Below, in pieces: positions 7,582 through 15,458 of a stretch of DNA of 45,492 bases. The position numbers and the translations under genes were made by a program. Where the stretch lies: NCBI GenBank assembly GCA_041694515.1, contig JASMSZ010000034.1, positions 1 through 45,492 on the forward strand, in the 5' to 3' direction. Below the pieces are notes generated by a model, which saw nothing but the letters and a program-made list of their open reading frames with translations, was not told where the DNA came from and made no database searches. The stretch's first letter is position 1, and the number at the start of each line of letters is the position of its first letter. Source of the stretch: Halanaerobium sp041694515. GTDB lineage: Bacteria > Bacillota > Halanaerobiia > Halanaerobiales > Halanaerobiaceae.

Positions 7582-8043
7582 ATGGATCAAATAGATAAGG
7601 AAAAATTTTCTAAAGCGCGTAATAAGGCTTTTAAATTATTGAGCTATCGAGAAAGAACTATTAAAGAAATTGAGGATCGTCTGCGCAAAAAAGAGTTTAC
7701 TGAGGAAGTTATTAAAGCAGTTGTTGATTTTCTACTGGAAAATGATTATTTAAATGAAGTACGTTTTGCAGAAATGTGGATCAGATCGAGAAAAAAACAT
7801 CATCCACGGGGCAGAAAATTGATATATAAGGAACTTAAAAATAAGGGTGTTGATCAGAGGATTATTAATACCGCTTTAAATCAGTATTTAAGTGAGCAGG
7901 ATGAACTAGAAATGGCTGAATATCTAATGAAAAAATGGCTTCGCAGGCGGACTGAAGAAGATAGTTCCAGTTATAAATTAAAAAATTATTTAGCTAATAA
8001 AGGTTTTAGTTATGATTTGATTTATCAGATAACAGATAAATAA
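7582..8043 (+). CDS. recX: regulatory protein RecX
   Basis: A 153-residue all-helical protein, slightly short for RecX, with the three-helix repeat pattern. The first repeat is KARNKAFKLLSYRERTIKEIEDRLRKKEF. The second contains VRFAEMWIRSRKKHHPRGRKLIYKELKNKG, the most conserved RecX signature. The third repeat is at the C terminus, with YKLKNYLANKGFSYDLI. RecX binds RecA filaments and inhibits or remodels them. Its position 6 bases after recA, with no promoter and a strong terminator after it, indicates a recA-recX operon under LexA control. Confidence 0.93.
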   Translation: MDQIDKEKFSKARNKAFKLLSYRERTIKEIEDRLRKKEFTEEVIKAVVDFLLENDYLNEVRFAEMWIRSRKKHHPRGRKLIYKELKNKGVDQRIINTALNQYLSEQDELEMAEYLMKKWLRRRTEEDSSSYKLKNYLANKGFSYDLIYQITDK

Positions 8044-8047
8044 GTAG

Positions 8048-8080
8048 AAAAGCCTGCATTTAGCGGGCTTTTCCCTTTTT
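8048..8080 (+). terminator. terminator of recA-recX
   Basis: A 10-bp stem AAAAGCCTGC/GCGGGCTTTT (one G-T pair) with loop ATTTA, followed by CCC and five T residues. Confidence 0.85.
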
Positions 8081-8101
8081 ATTCCAAATTATAGTCTCTT
8101 C

Positions 8102-8130
8102 TTGACATAAGGTACGAAAAAAGTTAAAAT
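8102..8130 (+). promoter_or_regulatory. SigA promoter for rny
   Basis: TTGACA (8102-8107), 17-base spacer, TAAAAT (8125-8130). It lies between the recX terminator and rny. Confidence 0.75.
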
Positions 8131-8190
8131 ATTATTAGTAAATGTAAATATAAAATTAAAAAATTGAATATAAGACAGGAGGTGAATATT

Positions 8191-9726
8191 ATTAATGGAG
8201 CTATATTGTATTTTATAATAGCCCTACCTCTCGGAATTGTAATTGGGTATTTAATTAGAAAATATATTGCGAAAGCACGTATGCAGTCTGCAGAAGAAGA
8301 AGCAGAGAAGATACTCCAAGATGCAGAAAGAGATGCTAAGGCACAGAAAAAGGAAACTATTCTTGAAGCCAAGGAAGAAGCTCATCAGATTCGAGAAGAA
8401 GCTAATAAAGAAAGTCAGAAAAGACGAGATGAGCTGCAGAAATTAGAAAATAGATTGATGAAAAAAGAGGAAAATCTTGATCGTAAAGCTGAAAATTTGG
8501 ACCGTAAAGAACAGAGTATTAAGGATCGAGATAAGAATCTGGCAAAAGCTGAAGAGGAAATTGAAGAAATTAAAAAAGAACAGAAGGAAAAATTAGAAAT
8601 GATTTCTAGTTTCTCAGAAAGTGAAGCTAAAGAATACCTTTTAAATAAGGTAGAATCTGAGTTGGATCATGAATATGCTAAGATGATTAAAGAAAAAGAG
8701 GCTCAGGCAAAAGAAGAATCTGAGAAAAAAGCTAGAAAAATTATTTCACTTGCAATACAGAGATCTGCAGCTGATCATGTAACAGAATCAACTGTTTCTG
8801 TTGTTAATCTTCCAAATGATGATATGAAGGGTAGAATTATCGGACGTGAGGGAAGAAACATCAGAACTTTAGAGAGTCTAACAGGTATCGATTTAATTAT
8901 TGATGATACTCCTGAAGCAGTAGTTATTTCTGGTTTTGATCCAATCAGACGTGAAATAGCAAGAATTGCTTTAGAAAAATTAATTATTGATGGTCGAATT
9001 CATCCAGCCAGAATTGAAGAAATGGTTGAAAAAGCTGAAAAAGAATTGGATCAACATATTAAAGAAATTGGAGAACAGGCAACATTTGATACAGGAGTTC
9101 ACGGCTTAAATCCTGAATTAGTCAAGTTATTAGGAAGACTTAAATTTAGAACAAGTTATGGACAGAATGTATTACAACATTCTATCGAGGTGTCCTATTT
9201 AGCAAGCATTATGGCAGCTGAATTAGGTGCTGATGTTACTCTTGCCAGACGTGGTGGTCTTCTTCATGATATTGGAAAAGCAATTGATCATGATATGGAG
9301 GGTACTCATGTTAATCTTGGTGTTGATACTGCAAGGAAATATGGTGAAAGTGAAAAAGTGATTCATACAATTGAAGCTCATCATAGTGATGTTGAATTTA
9401 AGTCAGTAGAAGCAGTCTTAGTTGCAGCAGCTGATGCAATTTCAGCAGCAAGACCAGGAGCTAGAAAAGAAACATTAGATTCTTATATTAAGAGACTTGA
9501 AGATTTAGAGGAAATTGGTGAGTCTTTTAATGGTGTAAAAAAGGCTTATGCTATTCAGGCTGGAAGAGAAATTAGAGTTATTGTTGAGCCTGATAAAATT
9601 AATGACATCGAAAGTACCAAAATGGTTAGAGATATTACTAAGAAAATTGAAAAGAATCTCGACTACCCTGGACAGATTAAAGTTGTGATTATTCGTGAAA
9701 CCAGAGTAGTGGATTATGCTAAATAA
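8191..9726 (+). CDS. rny: ribonuclease Y
   Basis: A membrane-anchored endoribonuclease that initiates mRNA decay in Firmicutes. A hydrophobic helix (ILYFIIALPLGIVIGYLI) is followed by a long charged coiled coil (about residues 30-200). Next comes a KH domain (GRIIGREGRNIRTLESLTGIDL) and an HD domain with metal ligands in HSIEVSYLA and HDIGKAIDH. The start is unclear. The strong AGGAGGTG at 8177-8184 is followed in frame only by GTG (8182, inside the site) and ATT codons at 8188 and 8191; the ATG at 8195 is out of frame. I give 8191 (ATT, 8-base spacing from AGGAGG); TTG at 8164 is the longest in-frame start but lacks a ribosome site. rny-ymdB-spoVS order is as in Bacillus. Confidence 0.93.
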   Translation: MNGAILYFIIALPLGIVIGYLIRKYIAKARMQSAEEEAEKILQDAERDAKAQKKETILEAKEEAHQIREEANKESQKRRDELQKLENRLMKKEENLDRKAENLDRKEQSIKDRDKNLAKAEEEIEEIKKEQKEKLEMISSFSESEAKEYLLNKVESELDHEYAKMIKEKEAQAKEESEKKARKIISLAIQRSAADHVTESTVSVVNLPNDDMKGRIIGREGRNIRTLESLTGIDLIIDDTPEAVVISGFDPIRREIARIALEKLIIDGRIHPARIEEMVEKAEKELDQHIKEIGEQATFDTGVHGLNPELVKLLGRLKFRTSYGQNVLQHSIEVSYLASIMAAELGADVTLARRGGLLHDIGKAIDHDMEGTHVNLGVDTARKYGESEKVIHTIEAHHSDVEFKSVEAVLVAAADAISAARPGARKETLDSYIKRLEDLEEIGESFNGVKKAYAIQAGREIRVIVEPDKINDIESTKMVRDITKKIEKNLDYPGQIKVVIIRETRVVDYAK

Positions 9727-9750
9727 AAATAATTAATTATGAAATTAATC

Positions 9751-9774
9751 GGCTCCTCTTATTGAGGAGCCTTT
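9751..9774 (+). terminator. terminator after rny
   Basis: The perfect 8-bp GC-rich stem GGCTCCTC/GAGGAGCC has a 5-nt loop and is followed by TTTAATAAATTT. The short T tract makes it modest in strength, so some read-through into ymdB is possible. Confidence 0.75.
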
Positions 9775-9833
9775 AATAAATTTATGATATAACAAATGAG
9801 TAAGTAAAGTTGAATCTATAGGGGAGAGTTTTC

Positions 9834-10610
9834 ATGAATATTTTATTTATTGGAGATATTGTCGGTAGAGCTGGGAGACGGGCTGTTAGAACTTTTCTGA
9901 ATAAAATTAAAGCAGAATACGATATTGATTTTGTAGTTGCAAATGGTGAAAACTCTGCAGGAGGCTTTGGAATAACTAAAAAAGTTGCGGCAGAATTATA
10001 TGGATATGGAATAGATTTTTTGACAATGGGTAATCATACCTGGGACAATAAAGACATTTTTAAATTTATTGATGATGACCCGAATCTTATCAGACCATTA
10101 AATTTTCCGGAAAGCAATCCCGGTAGGGGCTGGCAAACCTTAGAGCTTAATTCCAAAAAAATTTCTGTGGTTAATTTAATTGGCCAGATTTATATGTCCT
10201 GTTATGATTCTCCTTATCATAAATTTATAGAATTATATCCTAAAATAAAGAATTCAGATATTATTTTAGTTGATTTCCATGCAGAAGCAACAGGAGAAAA
10301 AATGGCCTTCGCCAGAGCTGTAGACGGGATGGTAACAGCTGTTATCGGCACCCATACTCATGTACAGACAAATGATGCTCAAATTTTGCCTGAGGGAAGT
10401 GGATATATTACTGATGCAGGTTTAACTGGAGCAGTAGATTCTATTTTAGGGATGAAACCTGATAAAATGATAGAAAAAATGATTGAGTCTCTGCCGGTTA
10501 GATATGAGGTAGGAACCGGAGAAGTAAAAATGGAAGCTATTTTTATTAAAATAGATGAGAATACTAACTCTGTCAGCCAAATCATGAAAATCAAAAAAAA
10601 TAATTTATAA
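9834..10610 (+). CDS. ymdB: YmdB-family metallophosphoesterase (cyclic nucleotide phosphodiesterase)
   Basis: A 258-residue calcineurin-like phosphoesterase of the TIGR00282/YmdB family. The dimetal site is intact: D8 (FIGDIVGRAGRRAV), E39-N40 (ANGENSAGG), N67-H68 (GNHTWDN), H149 (DFHAEATGEK), H174 and H176 (GTHTHVQTND). The B. subtilis homologue hydrolyses 2',3'- and 3',5'-cyclic nucleotides and affects biofilm and motility decisions. The ATG at 9834 follows GGGGAGAG. As in Bacillus it lies between rny and spoVS. Confidence 0.93.
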   Translation: MNILFIGDIVGRAGRRAVRTFLNKIKAEYDIDFVVANGENSAGGFGITKKVAAELYGYGIDFLTMGNHTWDNKDIFKFIDDDPNLIRPLNFPESNPGRGWQTLELNSKKISVVNLIGQIYMSCYDSPYHKFIELYPKIKNSDIILVDFHAEATGEKMAFARAVDGMVTAVIGTHTHVQTNDAQILPEGSGYITDAGLTGAVDSILGMKPDKMIEKMIESLPVRYEVGTGEVKMEAIFIKIDENTNSVSQIMKIKKNNL

Positions 10611-10625
10611 TTTTTTTCTTAAAAA

Positions 10626-10653
10626 GCAGGAATTTATTTCATTTATGGCTAAT
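10626..10653 (+). promoter_or_regulatory. candidate SigH-type promoter of spoVS
   Basis: GCAGGAATT (10626-10634), 12-base spacer, GGCTAAT (10647-10653). This fits the Bacillus SigH consensus RnAGGAwWW-N11/12-RnnGAAT with one mismatch in the -10 box. spoVS is a SigH target in B. subtilis. The region is AT-rich, so a chance match is possible. Confidence 0.35.
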
Positions 10654-10707
10654 ATATTATATAAAGGGAAATAATATTTTATCCAAGCAAGGAGGTAATA
10701 GACGAAG

Positions 10708-10968
10708 ATGGAAGTATTAAAAGTATCATCTAATTCTAGTCCTAACAAAGTTGCTGGAGCTCTGGCCGGTGTTCTTCGAGAAAATGGAAATGCAGAACTA
10801 CAGGCTGTTGGGGCTGGCGCGCTCAACCAGGGGGTAAAAGCAGTGGCTATTGCAAGAGGTTTTGTAGCTCCGAGTGGAATAGATTTAATTTGTATTCCTG
10901 CTTTCACAGATATCGAAATTGATGGAGAAGAAAGGACAGCAATCAAATTGATTGTAGAACCTAGATAG
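10708..10968 (+). CDS. spoVS: stage V sporulation protein S
   Basis: An 86-residue protein of the SpoVS/Alba-like family, very well conserved from MEVLKVSSNSSPNKVAGALA through RGFVAPSGIDLICIPAF to a C-terminal strand ending in IVEPR. It is full length. In Bacillus, SpoVS influences septation and spore coat assembly. Homologues are widespread, including in non-sporulating bacteria, and the fold suggests nucleic-acid binding. The ATG follows AAGGAGGT. Its presence alone does not show that this organism sporulates. Confidence 0.96.
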   Translation: MEVLKVSSNSSPNKVAGALAGVLRENGNAELQAVGAGALNQGVKAVAIARGFVAPSGIDLICIPAFTDIEIDGEERTAIKLIVEPR

Positions 10969-10977
10969 AAATTTTAT

Positions 10978-11009
10978 CTGTTTGCCATTCTGGCAGGCAG
11001 ATTTTTTTT
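10978..11009 (+). terminator. terminator of spoVS
   Basis: A 9-bp stem CTGTTTGCC/GGCAGGCAG (two G-T pairs) with loop ATTCT, then a run of eight T residues at 11002-11009. Confidence 0.85.
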
Positions 11010-11028
11010 ATTTTAATCTTATTTTAAC

Positions 11029-11058
11029 TTGTGTTATAGAGGTGTTAAGTTATATAAT
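11029..11058 (+). promoter_or_regulatory. probable promoter of the two-component operon
   Basis: TTGTGT (11029-11034), 18-base spacer, TATAAT (11053-11058). The -10 box is perfect and the -35 box weak, which suits an activated promoter. TTAACTT (11025-11031) and TTAAGTT (11045-11051) flank the spacer and could be a regulator site, possibly autoregulation. Confidence 0.5.
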
Positions 11059-11124
11059 AGATATAGTTAGGACTATTTAATAGACTTGTTTAATTATAAC
11101 TTATTATATTTTTGAGGTGGCAGA

Positions 11125-11802
11125 GTGGAAAAAATATTAGTTGTTGAAGATGAAGAAAAAATAAGAAAAATAATTAGAAGTTATTTAAATGAGTATTACG
11201 AAATTTTTGAAGCTAATAATGGACAGAAAGCTTTAGAAATTTTTCAAAATAATAATTTTGATCTAATTATTTTGGATTTAATGCTGCCTGAAATAAGCGG
11301 GGAAAGAGTATGTCAAAAAATAAGGCAGGTTTCTGAAATCCCTATTATTATGCTTACTGCAAAAAGCAGTGAAGAAAACAAAATTGAAGGATTTAATTAT
11401 GGTGCAGATGATTATCTTACTAAACCTTTTAGTCCGAGGGAACTATTGGCAAGGACTAAGGCTATTTTAAGACGCAGCAGTAATCAAGAAAAAGCAGGTG
11501 TTATTAGTCTGAATGATGGAAAATTTAAAATATATCCTGAGGAAATGGTTGTAAAAAATGATAATTGTGATTGTCAGCTAACAAGTACTGAATTTAAAAT
11601 ACTGATGGTGCTGATTAATAATGCCGGTCAGGTTTTAAGTAGGGAACAGCTGGCGGATAGGGTAATGGGACTGGAATTTAGTGGTTTTGACAGAACTATT
11701 GATGTTCATATTAAAAACATCCGCAAAAAGATGAAACTGGAAAAAGACCAGTATATAGTAACTGTTTATGGAGCAGGATATAAGTTTATTGGTGATATTT
11801 AA
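11125..11802 (+). CDS. OmpR/PhoB-family response regulator
   Basis: A 225-residue transcription regulator. The receiver domain (1-118) has acidic residues E8, D9 and E10, the phospho-acceptor D51 (IILDLMLPE), the switch region MLTAKS and the KPF lysine. The C-terminal winged-helix DNA-binding domain (about 128-225) has the typical TSTEFKILMVL, DRTIDVHIKNIRKK and VYGAGYKF. The GTG start at 11125 lies behind GAGGTGG. It overlaps the downstream kinase by one base (TAATG), so the two are translationally coupled partners. The regulon is unknown; the adjacent ExbBD-TonB cluster is a candidate. Confidence 0.92.
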   Translation: MEKILVVEDEEKIRKIIRSYLNEYYEIFEANNGQKALEIFQNNNFDLIILDLMLPEISGERVCQKIRQVSEIPIIMLTAKSSEENKIEGFNYGADDYLTKPFSPRELLARTKAILRRSSNQEKAGVISLNDGKFKIYPEEMVVKNDNCDCQLTSTEFKILMVLINNAGQVLSREQLADRVMGLEFSGFDRTIDVHIKNIRKKMKLEKDQYIVTVYGAGYKFIGDI

Positions 11803-13208
11803 TGTCTAAACTTGGGAAAAAAATATTTGTTATTTTTCTGTCACTGGTTATTCTTTCATTATTGCTGGTTGGGCTATTTATTAATTTTTCTATTGGAGAA
11901 AGCTTTAATGATTTCATCAATTTACAGAGAGAAGAGACTATCAGTGAACTGGCTTCAGTGCTTAGTGAAAACTTAAAAAATAACGATTTTAATAGTGTTC
12001 AAACTTTAGTTGATAATTTCAGCAGGACTAATAGAATTCCTATTTGGATTGAAAATAAAAAAGGAGAGTTTATTTATTTTTCTGCTCAGAATAATCAGAT
12101 GACCCAGATGATGAGAAGAATGGGGATGAATATGGGAATGAGCGGAAATAGTCATATGGCTATCAGACAGCTACCTGGTGATCTTCCGGGACAAACAAAG
12201 TCTGAGGAAGTTATTGTGGATGGTCAAAAATTACTGACCCTGTACTGGAAAGATATTAACCCTGAAAATCAACTTGATTCAGGTTTATATAATTTTTTTA
12301 AGAAAAATGTCTATAAAGCAATAATATTTAGTGCTTTAATTGTAATTTTATTAGTTATAATTTTATCATTTATTTTATCGAAAAAAATATCAAAGCCGGT
12401 AATTAAAGTTAAAAATGCTGCTCTTCAAGTAGCTCAAGGGAATTATCAGCAGAATATCGAAAGCAGAGGAGATGACGAATTAGCTGAACTGATAGATGCC
12501 TTTAATTTAATGAGTAAAAAGCTGTTAAAATTAGAGAAAATCAGAAAAGAATCAACTTCTGATTTAGCTCATGAATTAAGGACACCACTGACAACAATTA
12601 AAGGTTATCTGGAAGCAATAGAAGATGAAAAAATAAAAGCAAATCAGGAGAACATTACTGAAATGCAGGAAGAAACAGAGAGAATGACAATTTTGATTGA
12701 TAAATTAAATGATTTTGCTGATGCTCAAAATAAGATATTTAATTTAGAAAAAAAACGAGTTAATATAACTCCAATAATTAAAAAAATTATAAAACAACAG
12801 CATGAATTTTTGAATGAAAAAAATATAAATGTAAAATTAATGCTAAAAGAAAATCTTTATCTTAGAGGGGATCAAAACAGCTTATTTCAAATTTTTAATA
12901 ATATTATTGAAAATGCGATAAAATACAATAATGAAAATGGAAAAATTGAAATAAAAGCTTTAAAAGAAAAAAATAATTTAATTATTTATATCCAGGATAA
13001 CGGGATTGGAATTAGTAAGGATGATCTGCCATTTATCTTTGAAAGATTTTACAGAGCAGATAAATCAAGAAATTCGCAAAATCAGGGTACAGGTATTGGC
13101 CTGGCAGTTGCCAGAGAATTGGTGGAAGCTCATCAGGGAAAAATTAAAGTTGAGAGTGAGGGACAGGGGACTTTATTTAAGTTGATTTTTCCAGTGACTA
13201 GAAATTAA
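11802..13208 (+). CDS. sensor histidine kinase with Met-rich extracytoplasmic domain
   Basis: A 468-residue membrane kinase. TM1 is at about 9-30 and the extracytoplasmic sensor at 31-170. TM2 is at 172-193, and HAMP follows at 194-245. HisKA holds phospho-acceptor H257 (SDLAHELRTPLTTIKG). HATPase_c spans about 355-468 with N-box IIENAIKYN, DNGIGIS, the F box and GTGIGLAVA. The sensor has eight methionines in residues 100-119, a pattern used by copper- and silver-binding proteins; metal sensing is inference only. The ATG overlaps the regulator stop. No terminator is evident before the exbB promoter. Confidence 0.92.
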   Translation: MSKLGKKIFVIFLSLVILSLLLVGLFINFSIGESFNDFINLQREETISELASVLSENLKNNDFNSVQTLVDNFSRTNRIPIWIENKKGEFIYFSAQNNQMTQMMRRMGMNMGMSGNSHMAIRQLPGDLPGQTKSEEVIVDGQKLLTLYWKDINPENQLDSGLYNFFKKNVYKAIIFSALIVILLVIILSFILSKKISKPVIKVKNAALQVAQGNYQQNIESRGDDELAELIDAFNLMSKKLLKLEKIRKESTSDLAHELRTPLTTIKGYLEAIEDEKIKANQENITEMQEETERMTILIDKLNDFADAQNKIFNLEKKRVNITPIIKKIIKQQHEFLNEKNINVKLMLKENLYLRGDQNSLFQIFNNIIENAIKYNNENGKIEIKALKEKNNLIIYIQDNGIGISKDDLPFIFERFYRADKSRNSQNQGTGIGLAVARELVEAHQGKIKVESEGQGTLFKLIFPVTRN

Positions 13209-13232
13209 TTTAAAGGATTCTTATAATTTATA

Positions 13233-13262
13233 TTGAAACTAAAAATTAGTGCAGAATATATT
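13233..13262 (+). promoter_or_regulatory. probable promoter of the exbB-sleB cluster
   Basis: TTGAAA (13233-13238), 18-base spacer, TATATT (13257-13262), each box with one mismatch to consensus. It lies between the kinase stop and exbB, so the cluster can be expressed independently of the two-component genes. Confidence 0.5.
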
Positions 13263-13294
13263 AATTATTATTAGATTTATGAGGAGTGATAGGA

Positions 13295-13945
13295 TTGGAT
13301 TTAAATCGTATTTGGAATTTATTTACATTGGGTGGACCGATGACTATACCACTTTTAATTGCATCGGTATTTAGTTTGGCGGTAATTATTGAAAAAACAA
13401 TTTTCTTTTACAGGAATAATGATAATAATTTTAGATTAATTAAGCGAATTGAAATTTTAGTTGAAGAAGGAGATATTTTAAGTGCTTTAAATGAATTAAA
13501 AGGGAAAAAAGGTACTAATGCAAAACTTTTATCCACTGCTCTGGCACATAACAGTGAAGATCCTTCTCGTTTAAGAGAGGTCCTGCAGGCTGTTGGCGAA
13601 GATGAAATAAAGAAAATGGAGAGACATCTGCCTATTTTAGATGTTGTGGCTATGATTTCTCCTCTACTTGGTCTTTTAGGAACAGTGATTGGAATTATTA
13701 GCAGTTTTAATATCCTGGGAACAGCTGCAGGAGCAGCAAACCCGGCTCAAATAAGTTCTGGTATTGCGGCAGCGCTGATTAGTACTGCTTTAGGACTTAT
13801 TATTGCTATTCCAACAGCTATCTTTTATTCATATTTTGCTCATAAAGTAGAAAGAAGAGCTCATCAGATGAATTTAAGTATGGTGGAGATTGTTGATGTT
13901 GTCAGCAATAATAGAGGTGACAGTGATGTTCAAAACTACTCTTAA
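13295..13945 (+). CDS. exbB: ExbB/TolQ/MotA-family proton channel subunit
   Basis: A protein of about 216 residues with the three-helix topology of the family. TM1 is near the N terminus (MTIPLLIASVFSLAVIIEK), followed by a cytoplasmic loop. TM2 and TM3 (VVAMISPLLGLLGTVIGIISSF and ISSGIAAALISTALGLIIAIPTAIFYSYF) carry the MotA/TolQ/ExbB signature. With ExbD it forms a proton-motive-force motor that energises TonB-type proteins. TTG at 13295 lies 8 bases after GAGGAG; the GTG at 13286 is inside the ribosome site. It overlaps exbD by 20 bases. TolQ or MotA is less likely because ExbD and TonB follow. Confidence 0.9.
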   Translation: MDLNRIWNLFTLGGPMTIPLLIASVFSLAVIIEKTIFFYRNNDNNFRLIKRIEILVEEGDILSALNELKGKKGTNAKLLSTALAHNSEDPSRLREVLQAVGEDEIKKMERHLPILDVVAMISPLLGLLGTVIGIISSFNILGTAAGAANPAQISSGIAAALISTALGLIIAIPTAIFYSYFAHKVERRAHQMNLSMVEIVDVVSNNRGDSDVQNYS

Positions 13946-14330
13946 GAAAAAAAGTTCAATCAATATTATACCGATGATTGATGTTATATTTTTTCTTTTA
14001 GTGTTTTTTATGCTCTTTACTACATTTAGAACAACTCCCGAAGGGATTGAAATGCAGCTTCCAAAAGCTGTAACTGCTACAGAACAAAATACAGAAAACT
14101 TTATTGTGCAGATTGATTCGGAAGGTAATTATTATTATCAAGATCAGTCCCTGGATTTAAATCAAATTATTTCGGAAGCGGAAGCTGCAAATAATGAAAA
14201 TACAAATTTAACAATTGTAATTAGTGCTGATAAAAGTACCCGTTATGAAAATGTGGTCTCTTTAATGGATGGTCTGCGTAATGTGGGTATTACAAGACTG
14301 GCACTAGCTGCAGATAAAGAAGGTAGTTAA
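13926..14330 (+). CDS. exbD: ExbD/TolR-family biopolymer transport protein
   Basis: A protein of about 134 residues. A short basic cytoplasmic N terminus (KTTLKKKSSINIIPMID) leads into one TM helix (VIFFLLVFFMLFTTF). The aspartate of PMIDV, just inside the helix, is the proton-carrying residue of this family. The C-terminal extracytoplasmic domain ends in LTIVISADKSTRYENVVSLMDGLRNVGITRLALA, the usual ExbD/TolR fold. ATG 13926 follows AGAGGTGA and lies within the end of exbB. An upstream in-frame ATG at 13890 lacks a ribosome site. Confidence 0.92.
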   Translation: MFKTTLKKKSSINIIPMIDVIFFLLVFFMLFTTFRTTPEGIEMQLPKAVTATEQNTENFIVQIDSEGNYYYQDQSLDLNQIISEAEAANNENTNLTIVISADKSTRYENVVSLMDGLRNVGITRLALAADKEGS

Positions 14331-14345
14331 TGGGATGGTGAATAT

Positions 14346-15452
14346 ATGCCTAATAACAATGAAGACAGAAAGTTACTGCTTTATGTAGTTATCTCAGTAA
14401 TTTTTCATCTCTTGATACTTTATTTTCTTCCAATTGGTTTTCTGCATGGCAGTGCTCAGAGTGAGAGCAAATTAAGTGAGTATGGTTATGTACAGTTGGT
14501 TGATTATCAACCTGCTCCTATAGAGGATAAAAATTCGAAAACAGCGGCAGAATCAACTGAAGCTCCAGCCAAAGAAGAAAAGGAAGAAATTAAAGAAGAA
14601 GTTGTTGAGAAAAAACCGGAACCTGTGTCGAAACCCGAGCCTGAACCAGAACCGAAGCCTGAGCCGATAGTGGAAAAGGAAAGCAAAGTAGAAACTGAAA
14701 CTGAAACTAAAAAGGAAAATATCGAAAAGAAAGAATCGGTACCTGAAGCTGAGATGAAATCAGCTGAAGAAAAGCCAAAAGCTGCTCCTGAACCGGAAGC
14801 AAAAAAAGTTGAACCAACTGAACCAGAACCGAAGCCCGCTCCTGAGCCTGAACAGAGTACAACAAAAGATGAACAGGAGCTTATGGCAAGCAAAGAAAGT
14901 AAGAGTGAGGTTGAGGTAGTCCAGGAAGATAATTCTGCGGAAGGGGTCGAAACAGAACCGACTGAGTCTAAAGCTAAAAATGATGAAAAACCAGCAGAGG
15001 AGAATATAGAATCAACTCCAGAGAAAAATACGCAGGAGAATATTGAAGAAACAGAAGAACCTGCGCCAGAAGAAACTCCTCAAGATAGTGCGGCAGAACA
15101 GGAGAAAGAAGAAGTCAACCCTCCACCACCAACTTCAGGAGATTTAATTGGTTTAATTGAGCCTCCAACTTTTCCAAAAGATTTAGTGGGTAGTCGTTCT
15201 GAAGGTACAGTTAGATTGATGGTCCAGATTTCACCTGGAGGTACAGTTAATAATATTCAGGTTCTAGAAACATCTGGCCATGATTCTATGGACAGAGTAG
15301 CTCAACTGACTCTGGAGCATGGATGGGAATTTAAAGAATATCAACAACCATATAGAATTCCAGTTTCAGTAAGATATTATATAGATGAATCTGATAATAC
15401 TCAGGTAGATGTAAATATTGGTGAAGTTGAATTTGTTTCTGGAGGTGAATGA
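14346..15452 (+). CDS. tonB: TonB-like energy transducer with long Pro/Glu/Lys linker
   Basis: A 368-residue protein. A single N-terminal anchor (about 10-30, LLLYVVISVIFHLLILYFLP) is followed by a very long acidic/proline linker (about 55-265) with repeated PEPEPKPEP-type motifs and many Glu and Lys. The C-terminal TonB domain (about 275-355) contains PPTFPKDLVG, GTVRLMVQISPGGTVNNIQVLETSG, the DRVAQLTLEHGWEFKEY helix and a final IPVSVRYYI strand. The linker is long enough to span a periplasm. The gene follows exbD by 15 bases. A TonB implies an outer membrane; the receptor it serves is not in this window. Confidence 0.88.
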   Translation: MPNNNEDRKLLLYVVISVIFHLLILYFLPIGFLHGSAQSESKLSEYGYVQLVDYQPAPIEDKNSKTAAESTEAPAKEEKEEIKEEVVEKKPEPVSKPEPEPEPKPEPIVEKESKVETETETKKENIEKKESVPEAEMKSAEEKPKAAPEPEAKKVEPTEPEPKPAPEPEQSTTKDEQELMASKESKSEVEVVQEDNSAEGVETEPTESKAKNDEKPAEENIESTPEKNTQENIEETEEPAPEETPQDSAAEQEKEEVNPPPPTSGDLIGLIEPPTFPKDLVGSRSEGTVRLMVQISPGGTVNNIQVLETSGHDSMDRVAQLTLEHGWEFKEYQQPYRIPVSVRYYIDESDNTQVDVNIGEVEFVSGGE

Positions 15453-15458
15453 TAATTA

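Noticed and set aside
14507..14893. Ser/Gly-rich minus-strand frame of 128 codons
   Set aside because: It is the antisense shadow of the repetitive Pro/Glu linker of tonB; there is no ribosome site and its composition mirrors the coding strand.
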